Assembly (NCBI GenBank): GCA_047967505.1
Contig: CM106538.1
From: Dipteris shenzhenensis
Lineage: Eukaryota; Polypodiophyta; Polypodiopsida; Gleicheniales
DNA length: 64,000 nt
Reading direction: 5' to 3' (one strand)
Within the stretch, counting starts at the first letter, position 1, and each line of letters opens with the position of its first letter. Positions 9,481 to 20,992 of the stretch are shown here, one piece after another. The translations under genes were made by a program, and so were the position numbers. The notes below the pieces were generated by a model. The model made no database searches, was not told the origin of the DNA, and was given only the letters and a program-made list of their open reading frames with translations.

Positions 9481-10264
9481 GTCTTTATTTGACTTGCCAC
9501 TGTTAGGCTTGCCCTTTCCTTTACCAGCGGAATCCTTCACCAGCATCGCCTTGTCGTCTTTGTCCTTGTTGTAGAGCTTCTCCCGAGCTTCCTCCTGTAG
9601 CAGTAATGGACAACTCCTCAAATGTCAGAGGTTTGGTCCTCTGTCCTACTGTCACAGCCATAACAAAGCTCTTGAAACTCCGAGGCAATCTCCTCAGTAC
9701 CATCAAGGCCAGATGGCATGAGTCTGTCTTCTGACCAATTGCTGCCAGCTTATCCCGCACCACCTTGACCTTCGTCAAATGGCTATGTATCGTATCGCCT
9801 TCTTCCATATCAAGATTGTAGAGTTGATGCTGAAGAAGCACAATCCGAGAGGTATTGTCTGTCTTGTACAGATCCTTCAGGGTGGCCCACGCCTCTACTG
9901 ACGTCTCGGCCAGTTGGATATGTGGAAGAACGGAGTTCGCCGTAGTCCCTATGACTATTGCCAGGGCATGGGCATCTCTTTCTTCCCAAGCTTCAAGCTC
10001 CTCTCTGTCTACTGCCATGAGTACCTTCCCTTTACTGTCCACCAAGTCCTCCGGCTTCGACTCCTCTCCCGTGGTCAGCTTCCACAACTTCCGAGCCACT
10101 AAATGACTCCGGATCTTCACTTTCCAAATCGGGTAATTAGTCCCGTCCAGTTTCCCAGACTCTCCAAAGTTAGGGATAGTGAAAGAGAGAAAACTGGGGG
10201 AGGAGGAAGGGATAGCAGGGGCTGAAGAGGCTGTAGATGGTGACATCGCTGTTGTATATACCAC
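9394..10264 (-). pseudogene. GAG1 Gag with zinc knuckle, one frameshift
   Basis: Gag starts at 10264 with a Ser/Pro-rich tail and then LDGTNYPIWKVKIRSHL, the copia Gag N-terminal signature. The first frame runs to 9521. At about 9600-9605, just after TFEELSIT, the reading shifts to a second frame that continues with LLQEEAREKL, a basic Lys-rich stretch, and the CCHC knuckle CFYCDTLGHFAKDC at 9394-9435. The frameshift appears to be one base. The Gag type resembles UBN2-family copia capsids. Confidence 0.82.
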
Positions 10265-10458
10265 ACAGCACAGTCAACCAAACTCAATTGCAGTAAACCA
10301 GAACTCTGAATGCACCTGACTGAACCTGAGTCACCCTCCTTCTCGCAAGGGCACAATCCTCCAGTCGTGGAAGTCGATTCCCAAGAGCTTCTGAATCAGG
10401 GTCGTCCTTCAGCAAGGTCCCTGCCTTCAGGCTCCCACACCTGTGAGCCTCCTACTTG

Positions 10459-10471
10459 GGCTCTGATACCA
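10459..10471 (-). other. Primer binding site of GAG1
   Basis: The + strand reads GGCTCTGATACCA, the complement of TGGTATCAGAGCC, directly next to the LTR at 10472. The same tRNA primer is used by the copia and gypsy elements in the window. Confidence 0.9.
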
Positions 10472-11416
10472 TGTTAGAAAATACCCAACAGAGGGTACAC
10501 GCAGCGGAAATAATGCCCAGGAGCTCACACAGTGTGCGGTGTGGGTGTGGAATCACAAACTTCTTTACTTATGTGCATTCAATAGGTGTGCAGACTCATC
10601 AATAGACAATGAACCAAAATAGATAGAGAAACCACCAAATAATATATTTCCGTCCACAACTATGGACACAATACAAGAGAGACAGATCCAGAGTCCCACC
10701 AATGGTGTGGTCCTCTGATCTTACCACAAAGTCCTTCTCCTATCTGCTGGCTATCTCTAGACTAGAGTCCGTGTGCTCCACCTCGAGCGTAAGTAAACTT
10801 TCCGTTTAGGATGATCCTCTCCACCTTGCTGTCTGGGAACCAGCCTAGGTGGGCAGCTTCCTGGCTAAGTCTACAGCCCTGCTAGCACCTCTCTATCCTC
10901 CTGAATGTAGGTCCAGAGGGTGGCTACCTGCTGCTCCTTTCTGCTCTGGATCTGCTGCTGCAAGTGATGTCCAAATAAGGCCTGAATGGCCTCTTTATAT
11001 AGGCCCCAGGGCCTGTACCAAAAAACCGACTCAGTCTGTACAAAAAACCGACCCCACAGTTCCCCAGTTATGGGACTGTGGGCTGCCCTTTTGGGGCACT
11101 CATTACAAGGGCCCTTGGCCCACCTTTCAAGGGCAGATGCCCTATAAATACAGGGTCCAGCCCCCCCCCAAAATCTACTGCAGACAATGCGCCTCTTGTC
11201 TAGATCCATCGCAATCTGTCCCAGCCATGCTTCCGCACTTTTCTGTCCATCTGTCCTGCACATAACAGTCCTAGATGTGCTGCCCACATGACAGCCATGA
11301 TGCTGTCTATGTGGCAGCCCCTTTCTCTCTTTTTCTGTTGGGTTCTGCCCTAGGTCTCCCTCCCCCATGCTCTCCTCATATGGGGGCTTACAGATGGGGA
11401 GGTGACCTTTCCAACA
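10472..11416 (-). repeat. 5' LTR of GAG1
   Basis: The LTR spans 945 bp with TG and CA ends. In sense (minus) orientation a TATA box is seen as the complement of CTTTATATAGG at about 10992. On the + strand CCCTATAAATACAGG at about 11140 is a TATA-like word pointing the other way. Confidence 0.88.
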
Positions 11417-12179
11417 TTAAAGCCATGTTGCCTGGTGTCCATGAACGTTGCAGGGACTTTTTAGGTGTCCCCTCACTATCAAGTTGGATTTTTAAATGAC
11501 TCTGTGGGAGTGATTCCTACTGTAAAATCTTTTAATTCCTTTCGAGGCATTCAAGAAAAAGACTCTTATTCTCCTTCAAAGCTACAATTTTACTACGCTT
11601 TATACAAAGATCGAGAAGATCTGAAGTTTAGAATACAAAAGATAATGGCTGAAGTTTTTAAGTTGAGATTTGACAAAGATAGATGCGAAGTGCTAAAAGT
11701 TGAAAAAACAGCTCTATGTTTTGACTTTTAGTGGCTAAATAATAAACATCATGACATTGATTCTAAAAATAAAAGATACACAAAGGTCGCAAGTGTTGAA
11801 GATGTTTGCTCTTGGATAGGCTTTCTTTTAGATAATCTTTACATCACAATAGGTGCTTCTTTGTTTCAGCAAATTATAGGAATCCCTATGGGCACTAATT
11901 GTATTGTCTTTTTAGCAAACTTTTATCTTTTCACTTATTAATTTAAGTTTATGCAATGTCTTATTTCTATTAATACCCGCCCTATCATTTTCCAAAGCTT
12001 AGCCAAGTTAGGCGTTCTATAGATGATTTATTTGTATTAGGTTTTCCTGACTTTCAAGACTTTATGTGCAAAGACGCTTGTGCTTTTGGAGAAGGAATCT
12101 ATTCTCTTGACTCTTGTGAACTTAACTGCACTTCAAGAGGGGATGCTTGTGTTTTCTTAGATCTTGGACTCTTTCAATC
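11417..12179 (+). mobile_element. PLE1 piece 2: reverse transcriptase
   Basis: This piece holds the RT core of a Penelope-like element. The + strand encodes LNDSVGVIP, then LLDNLYITIGASLFQQ followed by IGIPMGTNC, which is the PLE motif B block, and LANFYLFTY. Further on are RRSIDDLFVLGF (catalytic Asp-Asp, Ser replacing the usual Tyr) and VFLDLGLF. Several stops and at least one frame change break it. It continues at 13431 after a solo LTR. Penelope-like RTs are distinguished from LINE RTs by the GIPMGTNC block and the KxHK region upstream. Confidence 0.82.
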
Positions 12180-13430
12180 TGTTAGAAAATGAAATCCCAC
12201 CAGAGGGTATCCCGTAGCGGAAGACTGATAGATGAGCCTTTGAATTACACATGGAAGTGTTTCACTATGACAGTGTGTGTACTTCACAACCATTCATGTG
12301 TGTGTGCAAGCCAGAATAGACAGTGCATTTGAGACAAATCTAGAAGCAACACTTATATGCTTCACAAATTGGACACAATACATCACCAAAATGTCCTTGC
12401 ACCTCTAGATCTCTGAGCCCGTGTGCTCCACTGAGCTTATGTGGACTGTCTGTCTAAAGGTCCTTGCGCCTTGCTGTCCGGAAAGCCAGCCTAGGTGGGC
12501 AACTCTTGCTGAGCTAAGTCTGCAGGTATTCAGCCCAGTTCACCTCCTGGATAAGGTCCAACTGCTGCTATTGCTGCTCCTTCCTGCTTTTCAGAGGCTG
12601 CTCCAAGTGATGCTCAAATGAGAAGCCTAGGGCCCCCTTTTATAAGGCAAAGTTCTACCCAAAATAGACGACCAATCTGGCCGACTTTTACAGACCTATC
12701 AGCCAACTCAAACAGGCCAAAACAGCCAACTTTTCAGCAGCCTATAAAGCCCCTTTTGGAGGCTTTGGCTGGCCCTACCTGGCCACGTGGCAGGCTGCCA
12801 CTGGCCTAGGCAGGCCTGCCCATAGTCCAGCCTGATTTCCAGGCCCATAGGCCCTCAAAGCTTGCTGCACCTATTTTGTCTCTGTGAATCAGCCCTGTTC
12901 CAGGCCCTGGAAAGCTTCCAACCAGTTCCATACCCTGGCTGTTGTCATCCCGCCTGTCCACACAGTCGTTTCTTGCTGGTTTCCCTGCACATGCCTGTCC
13001 TTTCCATCCATGGACAGCCCTATGGCACTCCTGCACCACTTCTGCCCACCAGGGTGGTCCTTATCTGCCAGGTACTTCCACTCTCTGTGCTGCCCACATG
13101 GCAGCCCATGTGCTGCGCATGTGGCAGCCCCATGACTACTCCTATCAATCTATGGTCCACCTCCCCCGATATACTCGTCATATGGGGGCTCACAGGTGGG
13201 GAGTTGTCCACACAGTTGTTTCTTGCAGGTTTCCCTGCACATGCCTGTCCTTTCCATCACTTCTGCCCACCAGGGTGGCCCTGATCTGCCAGGTACTTCC
13301 ACTCTCTCTTTGCTGCCCATATGGCAGTCCATGTGCTCCATGACTACTCCTATCAATCTATGGTCCACCCCCCGATGCACTCCTCATATGAGGGCTCACA
13401 GGTGGGGTGGTAACCAACCCTATTCCAACA
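12180..13430 (-). repeat. Solo LTR related to GAG1
   Basis: The segment starts TGTTAGAAAATG and ends CCAACA, and shares with the GAG1 LTR the CAGAGGGTA start region and the CTCATATGNGGGCTCACAG-like end. It has no internal region. The flanking five bases (CAATC and CACTG) match at only three positions. It carries an internal tandem duplication: about 240 bp from 12960 recurs in shorter form from about 13210. The interruption of PLE1 defines its ends. Strand follows GAG1. Confidence 0.75.
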
Positions 13431-13663
13431 CACTGTGCTGTAGGATTAGAGGTTTGATATATATGATAACTGTGAAGAACCTGAATATAATGGTTTACAC
13501 ATTATAAAAACGCCTCACATTGACTCAAAGCATTTTTGATTTGGCAAAATATGAAGTCGTTTCTTTCCAATTCCATAGATTTTCTCGCCTTTGTACAACT
13601 AAAAAGTCTTTTACCTCTCAATGTAGTAATTTGATAATTTTGCTAATACACAAGAGGTATAAT
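13431..13663 (+). mobile_element. PLE1 piece 3
   Basis: After a poor stretch this reads KYEVVSFQFHRFSRLC and then a segment rich in Ser, Asn and Ile ending HKRYN, which resembles the region after the RT palm of Penelope-like elements. PLE2 has the matching [10 protein letters not shown] at about 52520. The frame continues after GYP1 at 20252. The last five bases ATAAT are the GYP1 target site. Confidence 0.7.
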
Positions 13664-14181
13664 TGTCGTGCACGGATTGGTATCTGAGTGTACCGGGTAC
13701 ACAAGACTAGCTCAGGTAGCCTGGGGAGGCTTAGAGCTAGGCAGGCTTGATTCTCGGGTTGAGTGGCAAGGGTACGAACCAGTTAGGGGTCTTCGCTATT
13801 TTGGGCGCTTGGGGCCCAAGTCTATATAAGGGGCCCAGGGGTTCAGTTCTCAGTGAGCTGATGGGAGCAAGTTTAGTTACTAGGTGCTAGGTCTGATCCT
13901 GGATTGAGTCGCGGACGCGCGCCTGCATCTTAGCGTAGCCCAAGGCCCAGTAGCAGATCCCAGGCTTCATAACGCCACCTGGTGGTATGGGACACCAGGC
14001 TGGTTTGGATCTGATTGGGAGTTCGTGCTAGTAGCTCAGCTCATGGCTCGGAGGGGACATCTCCTGATTCGGGATCACATCCCGTAGATGTCATGGTCGG
14101 GTGGTGAGCAGCCTGCTCAGTTTCTCACGTTGTGTGTGTTTGTTTGTAGATCAGAGGTTTCAGGAGTGCTGGGACGTGTCA
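13664..14181 (+). repeat. 5' LTR of GYP1
   Basis: TGTCGTGCACGG to GGGACGTGTCA, 518 bp. A TATA box CTATATAAGG lies near 13822. Confidence 0.92.
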
Positions 14182-14183
14182 GT

Positions 14184-14196
14184 TGGTATCAGAGCC
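14184..14196 (+). other. Primer binding site of GYP1
   Basis: TGGTATCAGAGCC starts two bases after the LTR, complementary to initiator Met tRNA, as in other plant chromoviruses. Confidence 0.9.
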
Positions 14197-14795
14197 AACT
14201 CCTGAGGTAGGAACTTCTGATGCGAAAACTTTGGACGATTTCTTCCTCCAGGTATGCCCTAATTTCGAAATCTGTTGCTGCAAGATCTTGTTGGTTCATG
14301 GGTTATCGGAGGTGGTCAGGATGTAGGGAAAAGGTAGGAGAAGGAGAGTCTTGATTTCGGAATTGCTGAAGGGAATAGTGAGAGAGGGTTGAGGCGTAGC
14401 TAGGAGAGAGTGGAGATGCAGGTAGGAGAGGCGTGAGAAGAGCTGAGTGGTAGGCGAGGAGTTTTCGTTTGCTGGTCAGGGCTGCGTAGAGGTAGGTGAC
14501 GCTGGTGCGTGTGGCTGAGAGGTGCACCATGGCTGGAAGGGATTTCGGCCAGGCAGGGAGGTGCGCCAGGGGTTGGAGCAGGGTGCGGCCACTCTGTTGG
14601 ACGTGTTGCTTTTTTCGAAAAAGCACCACCCTCCAAGTTTGGGAGGTGAGCTTTTCTGGGAAGCATAGCTTCCTAGATTAGTTGCACCATCCCCTATATA
14701 GTCTGGCAGGGACCCAAGCTCAGCCATAGCCTCGGCTAGTGTGCGCAAGAAGACCTCCTTGCACATCTATTGGATTGCGCCATCTAGATTCGGTA

Positions 14796-14975
14796 CAGCC
14801 TGCGACAGGCATCCGTACAGCTTGCGTCAGCATCCGTACAGCGTGCGACAAGCATCCGTACAGCCTGCGACAAGCATCCGTACAGCCTGCGACAAGCGTC
14901 CGTACAGACTGCGTCAGAATCCGTACAGCCAGCGGGAGGATTTCCGTACAGTACGGTCTGCTGCAGACTTTCGTA
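14796..14975 (+). repeat. GYP1 leader: 22-bp repeats containing CCGTACAG
   Basis: About seven copies of a 22-bp unit (CATCCGTACAGCCTGCGACA and variants) run head to tail, with seven CCGTAC hexamers. A final TTTCCGTACAGTACGG closes the array. The array sits between primer binding site and gag. Confidence 0.9.
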
Positions 14976-15165
14976 CACTGCAGCCTGCAGCAAAACCAGC
15001 AAGAAGAGACTCCGGGATCATCTACGCCCGCTGATCGTCAGTTTCCAGCATCTTCTTCCGTCACATCCTCTTGGGACGGTTTTTCTCTGCTCCACTCTCC
15101 TTCCAACTTCGATTCCCCCAGTTATTTCTCTCGGTTTTATACTCTTTTCAGATCAGATTTCAGAC

Positions 15166-16593
15166 ATGGCTGATTCTGTAAATCGTGAGTTTGCCATGGG
15201 AGATCAGGATTTGGATTACCCTGCTGAGGAAGACCAGGGTCTTTACGACGATCTGATTACGAAGAAGGCCTTCAGTGAATTCACCACTGCTCTGGATGGA
15301 AAATTCGAGCAGGTTAATGCGAATCAAACGGGGTTGACACAACAACTCCAAGGGATTCAGACGACTCTCACCCTTCTGACTAGCACTGTGCAGGCACTCA
15401 TGCATGTGGATGCCATGGCTTTAGTGCTAGGTCCGAACATGACTCCAGACCCTTTTCCCGGAGATCAGAAGTCTCGAACCAAGGAAGTTGTTGACACTTG
15501 GTTGCACAAGTGGCAAGTACACTTCCAGTTCCACCGGTACCCAGATGAAAAGAAAATACAGTTTGCAGCCGGTTTCATGTCAGGAAAGGCTTTGTTATGG
15601 TGGAAGGAACTCCAACCTAAGCCGTTAACATGGACAGATTTCGAAGGGGTCTTCAGGAAGGAGTTCCTGAAGGAGGACGACTATGATATCGTAGGCAAGC
15701 TTAAAGCCCTCGATATGTCTAAGCTGAACTTGTCGTTTGAAGTTTATCTTCAAAGGTTTCGAGATCTGCAGACCAGGGCCACAAAGATGGATTCCGTGAC
15801 CTTGTTAGGTTTCTTTGTGGATGGTTTGCCAGATTCGTACAAGTTGCAAATCAAGAACAACAAATGTACAACGTTGCAAGAGGCCATGAATTACGCGTGT
15901 ATTTATGATGATACCATGGCCGGTGCAAAGGCAACTACAGTTTCCGACACGAGTGGAAAGAACAAACGGAAGTTCTTTCAGTCTATGACTGGTACCGGGG
16001 AGACGAAGTCTATAGACAACGCCTCCAAGAAACACTTGACTCAGGCAAAGAATGGTCGAGCCCGTTTCCTTCGTACCTTGAAGCTTAAGAAGGAAGGACG
16101 TTGCTTCTACTGCGAGGAGCGGGACCACACCAAGAATGAATGTCCAAAGCGCAAGAATCAAAAGTTAGCGCTTGGACCGAAGCTCCAGGCGGGTCCAGGT
16201 ACCAAAGCCAAGGGAGCGAACCAAGTTTCGATGACAGGTATTTCTGTAAATGTCATTACCTGCCGACTTTCTTGTAATTGCACTTTCAATACTTCGTTAT
16301 TTGGTTCCCATGATCTTTTTCGAGTTTATGGAGAAGTTAGGGACCAAAGGATTCACATTCTCTTTGACCCGGGCAGCTCTCACAACTTTGTTAATTACAA
16401 ATTTGTGCAGAAGATGGGGCTGTCCACGATACCTAGCGATCACACCTATGAGGTGCAGCTTCCAGCTGGGAAGCAGTTTTGGGATCGCAAGATTGAAGCG
16501 CTTCCTATCCGGATTCAAGCATACACGGGCTCTTCCGTGCTATGTTATGCACTTGGAGCATGTGGATTTGTTAATCGGAATAGAGTGGTTTGA
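15166..16593 (+). CDS. GYP1 Gag and start of protease
   Basis: The ATG at 15166 (GACATGGCTG) opens a 475-codon frame. A retrotransposon Gag domain is recognisable at about residues 95-240 ([29 protein letters not shown]). The zinc knuckle [14 protein letters not shown] is at 16102-16143. Protease follows with [11 protein letters not shown], in which the usual DSG or DTG is DPG, so the protease is probably dead. The last codons from about 16535 are out of frame with pol because of a one-base shift. Confidence 0.85.
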   Translation: MADSVNREFAMGDQDLDYPAEEDQGLYDDLITKKAFSEFTTALDGKFEQVNANQTGLTQQLQGIQTTLTLLTSTVQALMHVDAMALVLGPNMTPDPFPGDQKSRTKEVVDTWLHKWQVHFQFHRYPDEKKIQFAAGFMSGKALLWWKELQPKPLTWTDFEGVFRKEFLKEDDYDIVGKLKALDMSKLNLSFEVYLQRFRDLQTRATKMDSVTLLGFFVDGLPDSYKLQIKNNKCTTLQEAMNYACIYDDTMAGAKATTVSDTSGKNKRKFFQSMTGTGETKSIDNASKKHLTQAKNGRARFLRTLKLKKEGRCFYCEERDHTKNECPKRKNQKLALGPKLQAGPGTKAKGANQVSMTGISVNVITCRLSCNCTFNTSLFGSHDLFRVYGEVRDQRIHILFDPGSSHNFVNYKFVQKMGLSTIPSDHTYEVQLPAGKQFWDRKIEALPIRIQAYTGSSVLCYALGACGFVNRNRVV

Positions 16594-19500
16594 AACCCAC
16601 AATATTCGGATTGGATGGACGGAGCATACCCTTTCTTTTGTGGATAAGGACATCCAATTTTGTATTCAGTGTGATAAAATTCCCTCTTCTCAGGGACCTA
16701 TTGTATCTTCGATGCAGCTTCGGAATATATTAAACACTTCTCATTATGATGTCTATCAGTGTGTTTTGATTCCGCTTTCTTCATTTGTTGTCTCTGTAAA
16801 TAACAAGAATGATTTAAGTGTGTTTGAACACCGTGAATTGAGAATGTTGTTAGATAGTTTCAAGGATGTATTCCCTGCTCAACTGCCGGAAGGTTTACCT
16901 CCAGAACGGGTAGTAGATCATCGCATAGACTTAGTCCCAGGGGCTCAACCTATTAGTGTACCACCTTATAGGATGAGCCAGCTTGAGGAGGATGAGTTAG
17001 CTACACAGCTACAGGATTACCTGAATATGGGCTATATTCGCCCAAGTAAATCACCTTGGGGTGCACCTGTCCTCTTAAGGAAGAAGAAAGATTCTACATG
17101 GAGAATGTGTATAGATTATAAACGATTAAATAAAGTGACAATTAAGAATCGATACCCTCTACCTCGTTCCGATGATCTGATAGACCGTTTGGCCAGAGCG
17201 AAGTATTTTACTAAGATTGATTTGCGTACGGGTTATCACCAAATCTGTATCTATGCTAAACACATAGATAGAACCGCATTCCGAACTAGGTATGGTCACT
17301 ATGAGTTTCTTGTATTACCTTTTGGTTTGACCAATGCTCCTGCCACCTTCCAGCAGATGATGAACGATTTGTTCTGAGATTTTTTGGGCAAATTTGTTGT
17401 AGTGTTCTTAGATGACATCTTGGTATATAGTCCAACGCTTGAGGATCACATAGGACACCTCCGGATTGTCTAAGTTATTCTAAGACAGCATAAGCTCTAT
17501 GCTAAGATGAGTAAATGTGACTTCTTTATGAAGGAGATCATTTATGAAGGTATTAGCATTGATCTGGATCGTATCCAGAAGGTTTTAGAATGGCCTATTC
17601 CTCAGACTGTGAAACAACTTCGTTCTTTCCTAGGATTTACGGTATTTCTACGGAAGTATGTGCATGATTATTCACATATCACGGCACCCCTGACAAACAT
17701 ATTGAAAGGTCGTGGATGCAGGTCTACCCAGCCGATCTCTTGGAATGATGCAATGAACAAGGCTTTTGAAACCTTGAAGTTTTCTATCCCCTCCGAAGCA
17801 CCCGTTCTTGCATTACCCGATCCTACCCGGCCTTATGTTTTAGAGGCCGATGCGAGTGATTTTGCGATTGGGGCAGCTCTATTCCAAGAGGGCAGACCTG
17901 TAGCTTTCGAGAGTAAGAAGCTAGACGACACCCAATATCGTTGGCCCACACTAGAAAAGGAACTTTATGCTATAGTGTATGCCCTTAAGGTTTGGAGACA
18001 CTACTTGTATGCTTCGAAGTTTCTTCTATTGACTGATCATCAGTCAATTAAGTATGTGTGTGATGGATTTGAATTGAGGGGACGGAAAGCTAGATGGGCA
18101 GAATTAATGCAAGATTTTGATTTTGAAATACGTTATCGTAAGGGTTCGTTGAATAGTGTGGCGGATGCCTTAAGTCGAGTCAAGTTTGTAAATGCTATGT
18201 CATTTACGGAAATATCCTCAAACCTATTTCAATCCTTGAGAGGGCTTTACGCAACTGATAGTCATTTCAGTTCTTATTGGCAGAGAGTCCAGGATGGGAG
18301 CTCCATGGTTGACCAGGACTCGGGGATTGTGCCACCTACGGTATAGGCGGCGGGAGGTCAGTGGATGATTAGGAACGGCTTGCTGTTCCGAAATGGAAAG
18401 ATTTGTGTGCCAGATGTTCTGGAACTTAGATTCAAGATTCTCTGGGAGTGTCATGATGCTCCTAGTGCTGGACATCCGGGTATACATGGGACTCTGTCTC
18501 TTGTGAAGCATACCTTTTATTGGCCTAAGATGCGTGCATTTATTGAGAACTATGTAGTAGGTTGCCGAGTTTGTTAGGTTACTAAGGCAGAATGCCTTAG
18601 AAGCGCGGGTTTATTACAGCCATTACAAATTCCAGGTAATAAATGGGAAAGTATTTCCATGGATTTTATTACTGGTTTGCCTCGAACGCGCAAGGGTCAT
18701 GACTCCATTTAGGTCATAGTTGACCGTTTGACAAAATTGGCTAGGTTCTTACCTAGTAGAACAACTATTTCAGTTGTTCAGCTGGCTCACGAGTTTGTGG
18801 ACCACTTGTTTAAGTTGTATGGTTTGCCATCTGACATAGTCAGTGACAGGGACTCAAAGTTTACAAGTAACTTTTGGACACTTGTTTTTGAGAAGTTAGA
18901 AACTACTCTAAGTATGAGTTCCTCAGATCATGCACAATCTGATGGCAGTACAGAGAAGGTTAACCAGTTGGTTGAAGACATGCTTCGGGCATATGTATCT
19001 AAGAGACAGTCTTCATGGGAAGATTATCTACCTATGATAGAATTTGCTTACAACAGTGCAAAGCATTCGAGTACTGGTTACAGTCCTTTTATGCTTATGT
19101 ACGGGTTTCAACCTAAGTCACCAGTTATGGTTGGGTTAAAAGGGATTCAAAATGATGCTGCTAAGAACTTCTTGCTAGACATGCAGGAAATGTTGCAGTT
19201 TGCCAAGGAGTCTATTAGAAGTGCCCAAGATCGGGACAGATTTTATGTTAATAGACATCGTTCACCTAAAGAGTTCTTTGAAGGAACGATGGTATATTTG
19301 CGAATTCCCAAAGAATCCAAGAGCCTAAGTACTGGTTTGGTTCCGAAGTTATCCCCCAGATACTGTGGTCCGTTCAAGGTCATCAAAAGAATTGGACCAG
19401 TTGCATATCGACTAGAATTGCCTCCTGATGTTAAAGTACATCCAGTCTTTCATGTCAGTAGACTGAAAGAAGTATTGGGTGCGGATGATAAACTTGTTTC

Positions 19501-19717
19501 TCCTCAAGAGATAATAGAAGTTACAGATTTGACTTTTATTCCACACGAACCTGAGTGTATTCTTGAATTTCGTGACAGACAGATTCGTAATCGATCTATC
19601 ACGGAATACAAGATCAAGTGGAAGGATCGTGTTGAGTAGGATGCAACATGGGAGACATTACAAAACCTCCAAAGAACATTTCCGGGTTTCTTAGCGAACT
19701 CAGGAGTGAGTTCTTAG
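16535..19717 (+). pseudogene. GYP1 Pol: RT, RNase H, integrase, chromodomain
   Basis: A single frame, shifted once relative to Gag near 16535, carries the rest of Pol but has stops at 17375, 17471, 18344, 18575, 18710 and 19637. RT has [15 protein letters not shown] and FLDDILVYS. RNase H has LEADASDFAIGAALF and TDHQSIKYV. The integrase zinc domain has HDAPSAGHPG and GCRVC, and the core has [15 protein letters not shown] and a Glu in DGSTEKVN. The C terminus (LEFRDRQIRNRSITEYKIKW followed by DATWE) looks like a chromodomain of the Tekay/Del type, which targets integration to marked chromatin. The real end is TAG at 19715. Confidence 0.9.
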
Positions 19718-19730
19718 AGGAGGGGAAGTA

Positions 19731-20251
19731 TGTCATGTGCACGGATTGGTATCTGACGTGTACTGGGTACACAAGACTAGCTCAGGTAGCCTGGGGAGGC
19801 TTAGAGCTAGGCAGGCTTGATTCTCGGGTTGAGTGACAAGGGTACGAACCAGTTAGGGGTCTTCGCTATTTTTGGCGCTTGGGGCCCAAGTCTATATAAG
19901 GGGCCTAGGGGTTCAGTTCTCAGTGAGCTGATGGGAGCAACTTTAGTTCCCAGGCGCTAGGTCTGATCCTGGATTGAGTCGCGGATGCGCGCCTGCATCT
20001 TAGCGTAGCCCAAGGCCCAGTAGCAGATCCGAGGCTTCACAGCGCCACCTGGTGGTATGGGACACCAGGCTGGTTTGGATCTGATTGGGAGTTCGTGCCA
20101 GTAGCTCAGCTTGTGGCTTGGAGGGGACATCTCCTGATTCGGGATCACATCCCGTAGATGTCATGGTCGGGTGGTGAGCAGCCTGCTCAGTTTCTCACGT
20201 TGTGTGTGTTTGTTTGCAGATCAGAGGTTTCAGGAGTGTTGGGACGTGTCA
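19731..20251 (+). repeat. 3' LTR of GYP1
   Basis: TGTCATGTGCACGG to GGGACGTGTCA, 521 bp, preceded by the purine run AGAGGAGGGGAAGTA. It matches the 5' LTR with scattered differences. Confidence 0.92.
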
Positions 20252-20722
20252 ATAATCTAAGAAAAATAATGGAAAAAGTACGCACAATCTTGCATATGAA
20301 GTCTTTTATCTATGGTGCATCGGCCTTAGGCATGTTTAGAATGATTGAACATAAGCTGAAAACAAAAAGCGAGGGACTGAATAACTCGTTATTCTTTAAG
20401 TTTCAAAAGAGAGTCTAATTGTGTATGCATATGCTTTCTAAGCTAGGAATGTAATTTGGCATCTTTGTAGGAAGCGGTTCATAAGTGTAAGTGGTTCCTT
20501 TAGTTTTTTATGTTTAAATAATTCATTTTGTAGATTCTTTCTTTCATTCATACATGAGAGAGAGAGAGAGTATTCCTATTTCTTGGTCAATATTGTTTCT
20601 TGATTTGTTTGTTTATTTTTGCTTAGTCAGCTTCTTCCTTCTTTATTTCTTGTTATCTTTCTCTTTTGTTTAATTGACATATGTTTAAGTGACATATATT
20701 AGTAAGCATTGGGTTTGCCCAA
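20252..20722 (+). mobile_element. PLE1 piece 4: end of coding and 3' tail
   Basis: The frame resumes as NLRKIMEKVRTI, then YGASALGMFRMIEHKLKT, and stops at 20416-20418. No GIY-YIG endonuclease motif follows. The downstream tail contains a short (GA)n run near 20553-20572 and TTTATTTCTTG-rich sequence that recurs at 58427-58560 in PLE2. The bases CCCAA at 20718-20722 are the COP2 target. Confidence 0.75.
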
Positions 20723-20945
20723 TTTGATAGGGAGAGTGTGAGAGCACACACACACACACACAGAATAGGCAACAAGAGGTGTGGGGATAAAACATATGTG
20801 TGTACCTCCCCTAGTACACAGTAAAGCTTTTATATGAAAAGGATAAGGTTACAACACTAAGTACGGTGTACTTAGTGTACTAAACAAATAAAGTACTAAG
20901 TGTACTTAACTGTACTTGGGTGGCCATAGAGCCTTTACCCCAACA
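20723..20945 (-). repeat. 3' LTR of COP2
   Basis: In sense the LTR reads TGTTGGGGTAAAGGC to TATCAAA. It contains a (CA)9 run, AAGTAC and GTACTT inverted repeats and a TATAAAAG word. The polypurine tract (complement of ACCTCCCACTT, 20946-20956) abuts it. Confidence 0.93.
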
Positions 20946-20992
20946 ACCTCCCACTTAAAGGCAATATGCCCTCAAGTAAATATAAATGAGGC

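Larger units (their letters stand above)
7127..11416 (-). mobile_element. Gag-only LTR retrotransposon GAG1
   Basis: A complete element with two LTRs, a primer binding site and a TTAAA duplication at 7122-7126 and 11417-11421. The 2.4-kb interior encodes a copia-like Gag with a zinc knuckle and then an unrecognised reading frame. No protease, integrase, RT or RNase H is seen. It must therefore depend on another element for enzymes. It inserted into PLE1. The same family is seen at 1-800, and the solo LTR at 12180-13430 is a relative. Confidence 0.88.
13664..20251 (+). mobile_element. Ty3/gypsy chromodomain-type retrotransposon GYP1
   Basis: The element has both LTRs, a primer binding site at 14184, gag-pol in order gag, protease, RT, RNase H, integrase, chromodomain-like end, a polypurine tract (AGAGGAGGGGAAGTA) before the 3' LTR, and a clean ATAAT duplication (13659-13663, 20252-20256). 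It inserted in PLE1. LTRs differ at a number of sites, so it is older than COP2 and COP3. The coding region is broken. Confidence 0.95.

Noticed and set aside
14796-14975. CRISPR-like array of 22-bp repeats
   Set aside because: The units are directly adjacent with no spacers and lie in a plant retrotransposon leader.
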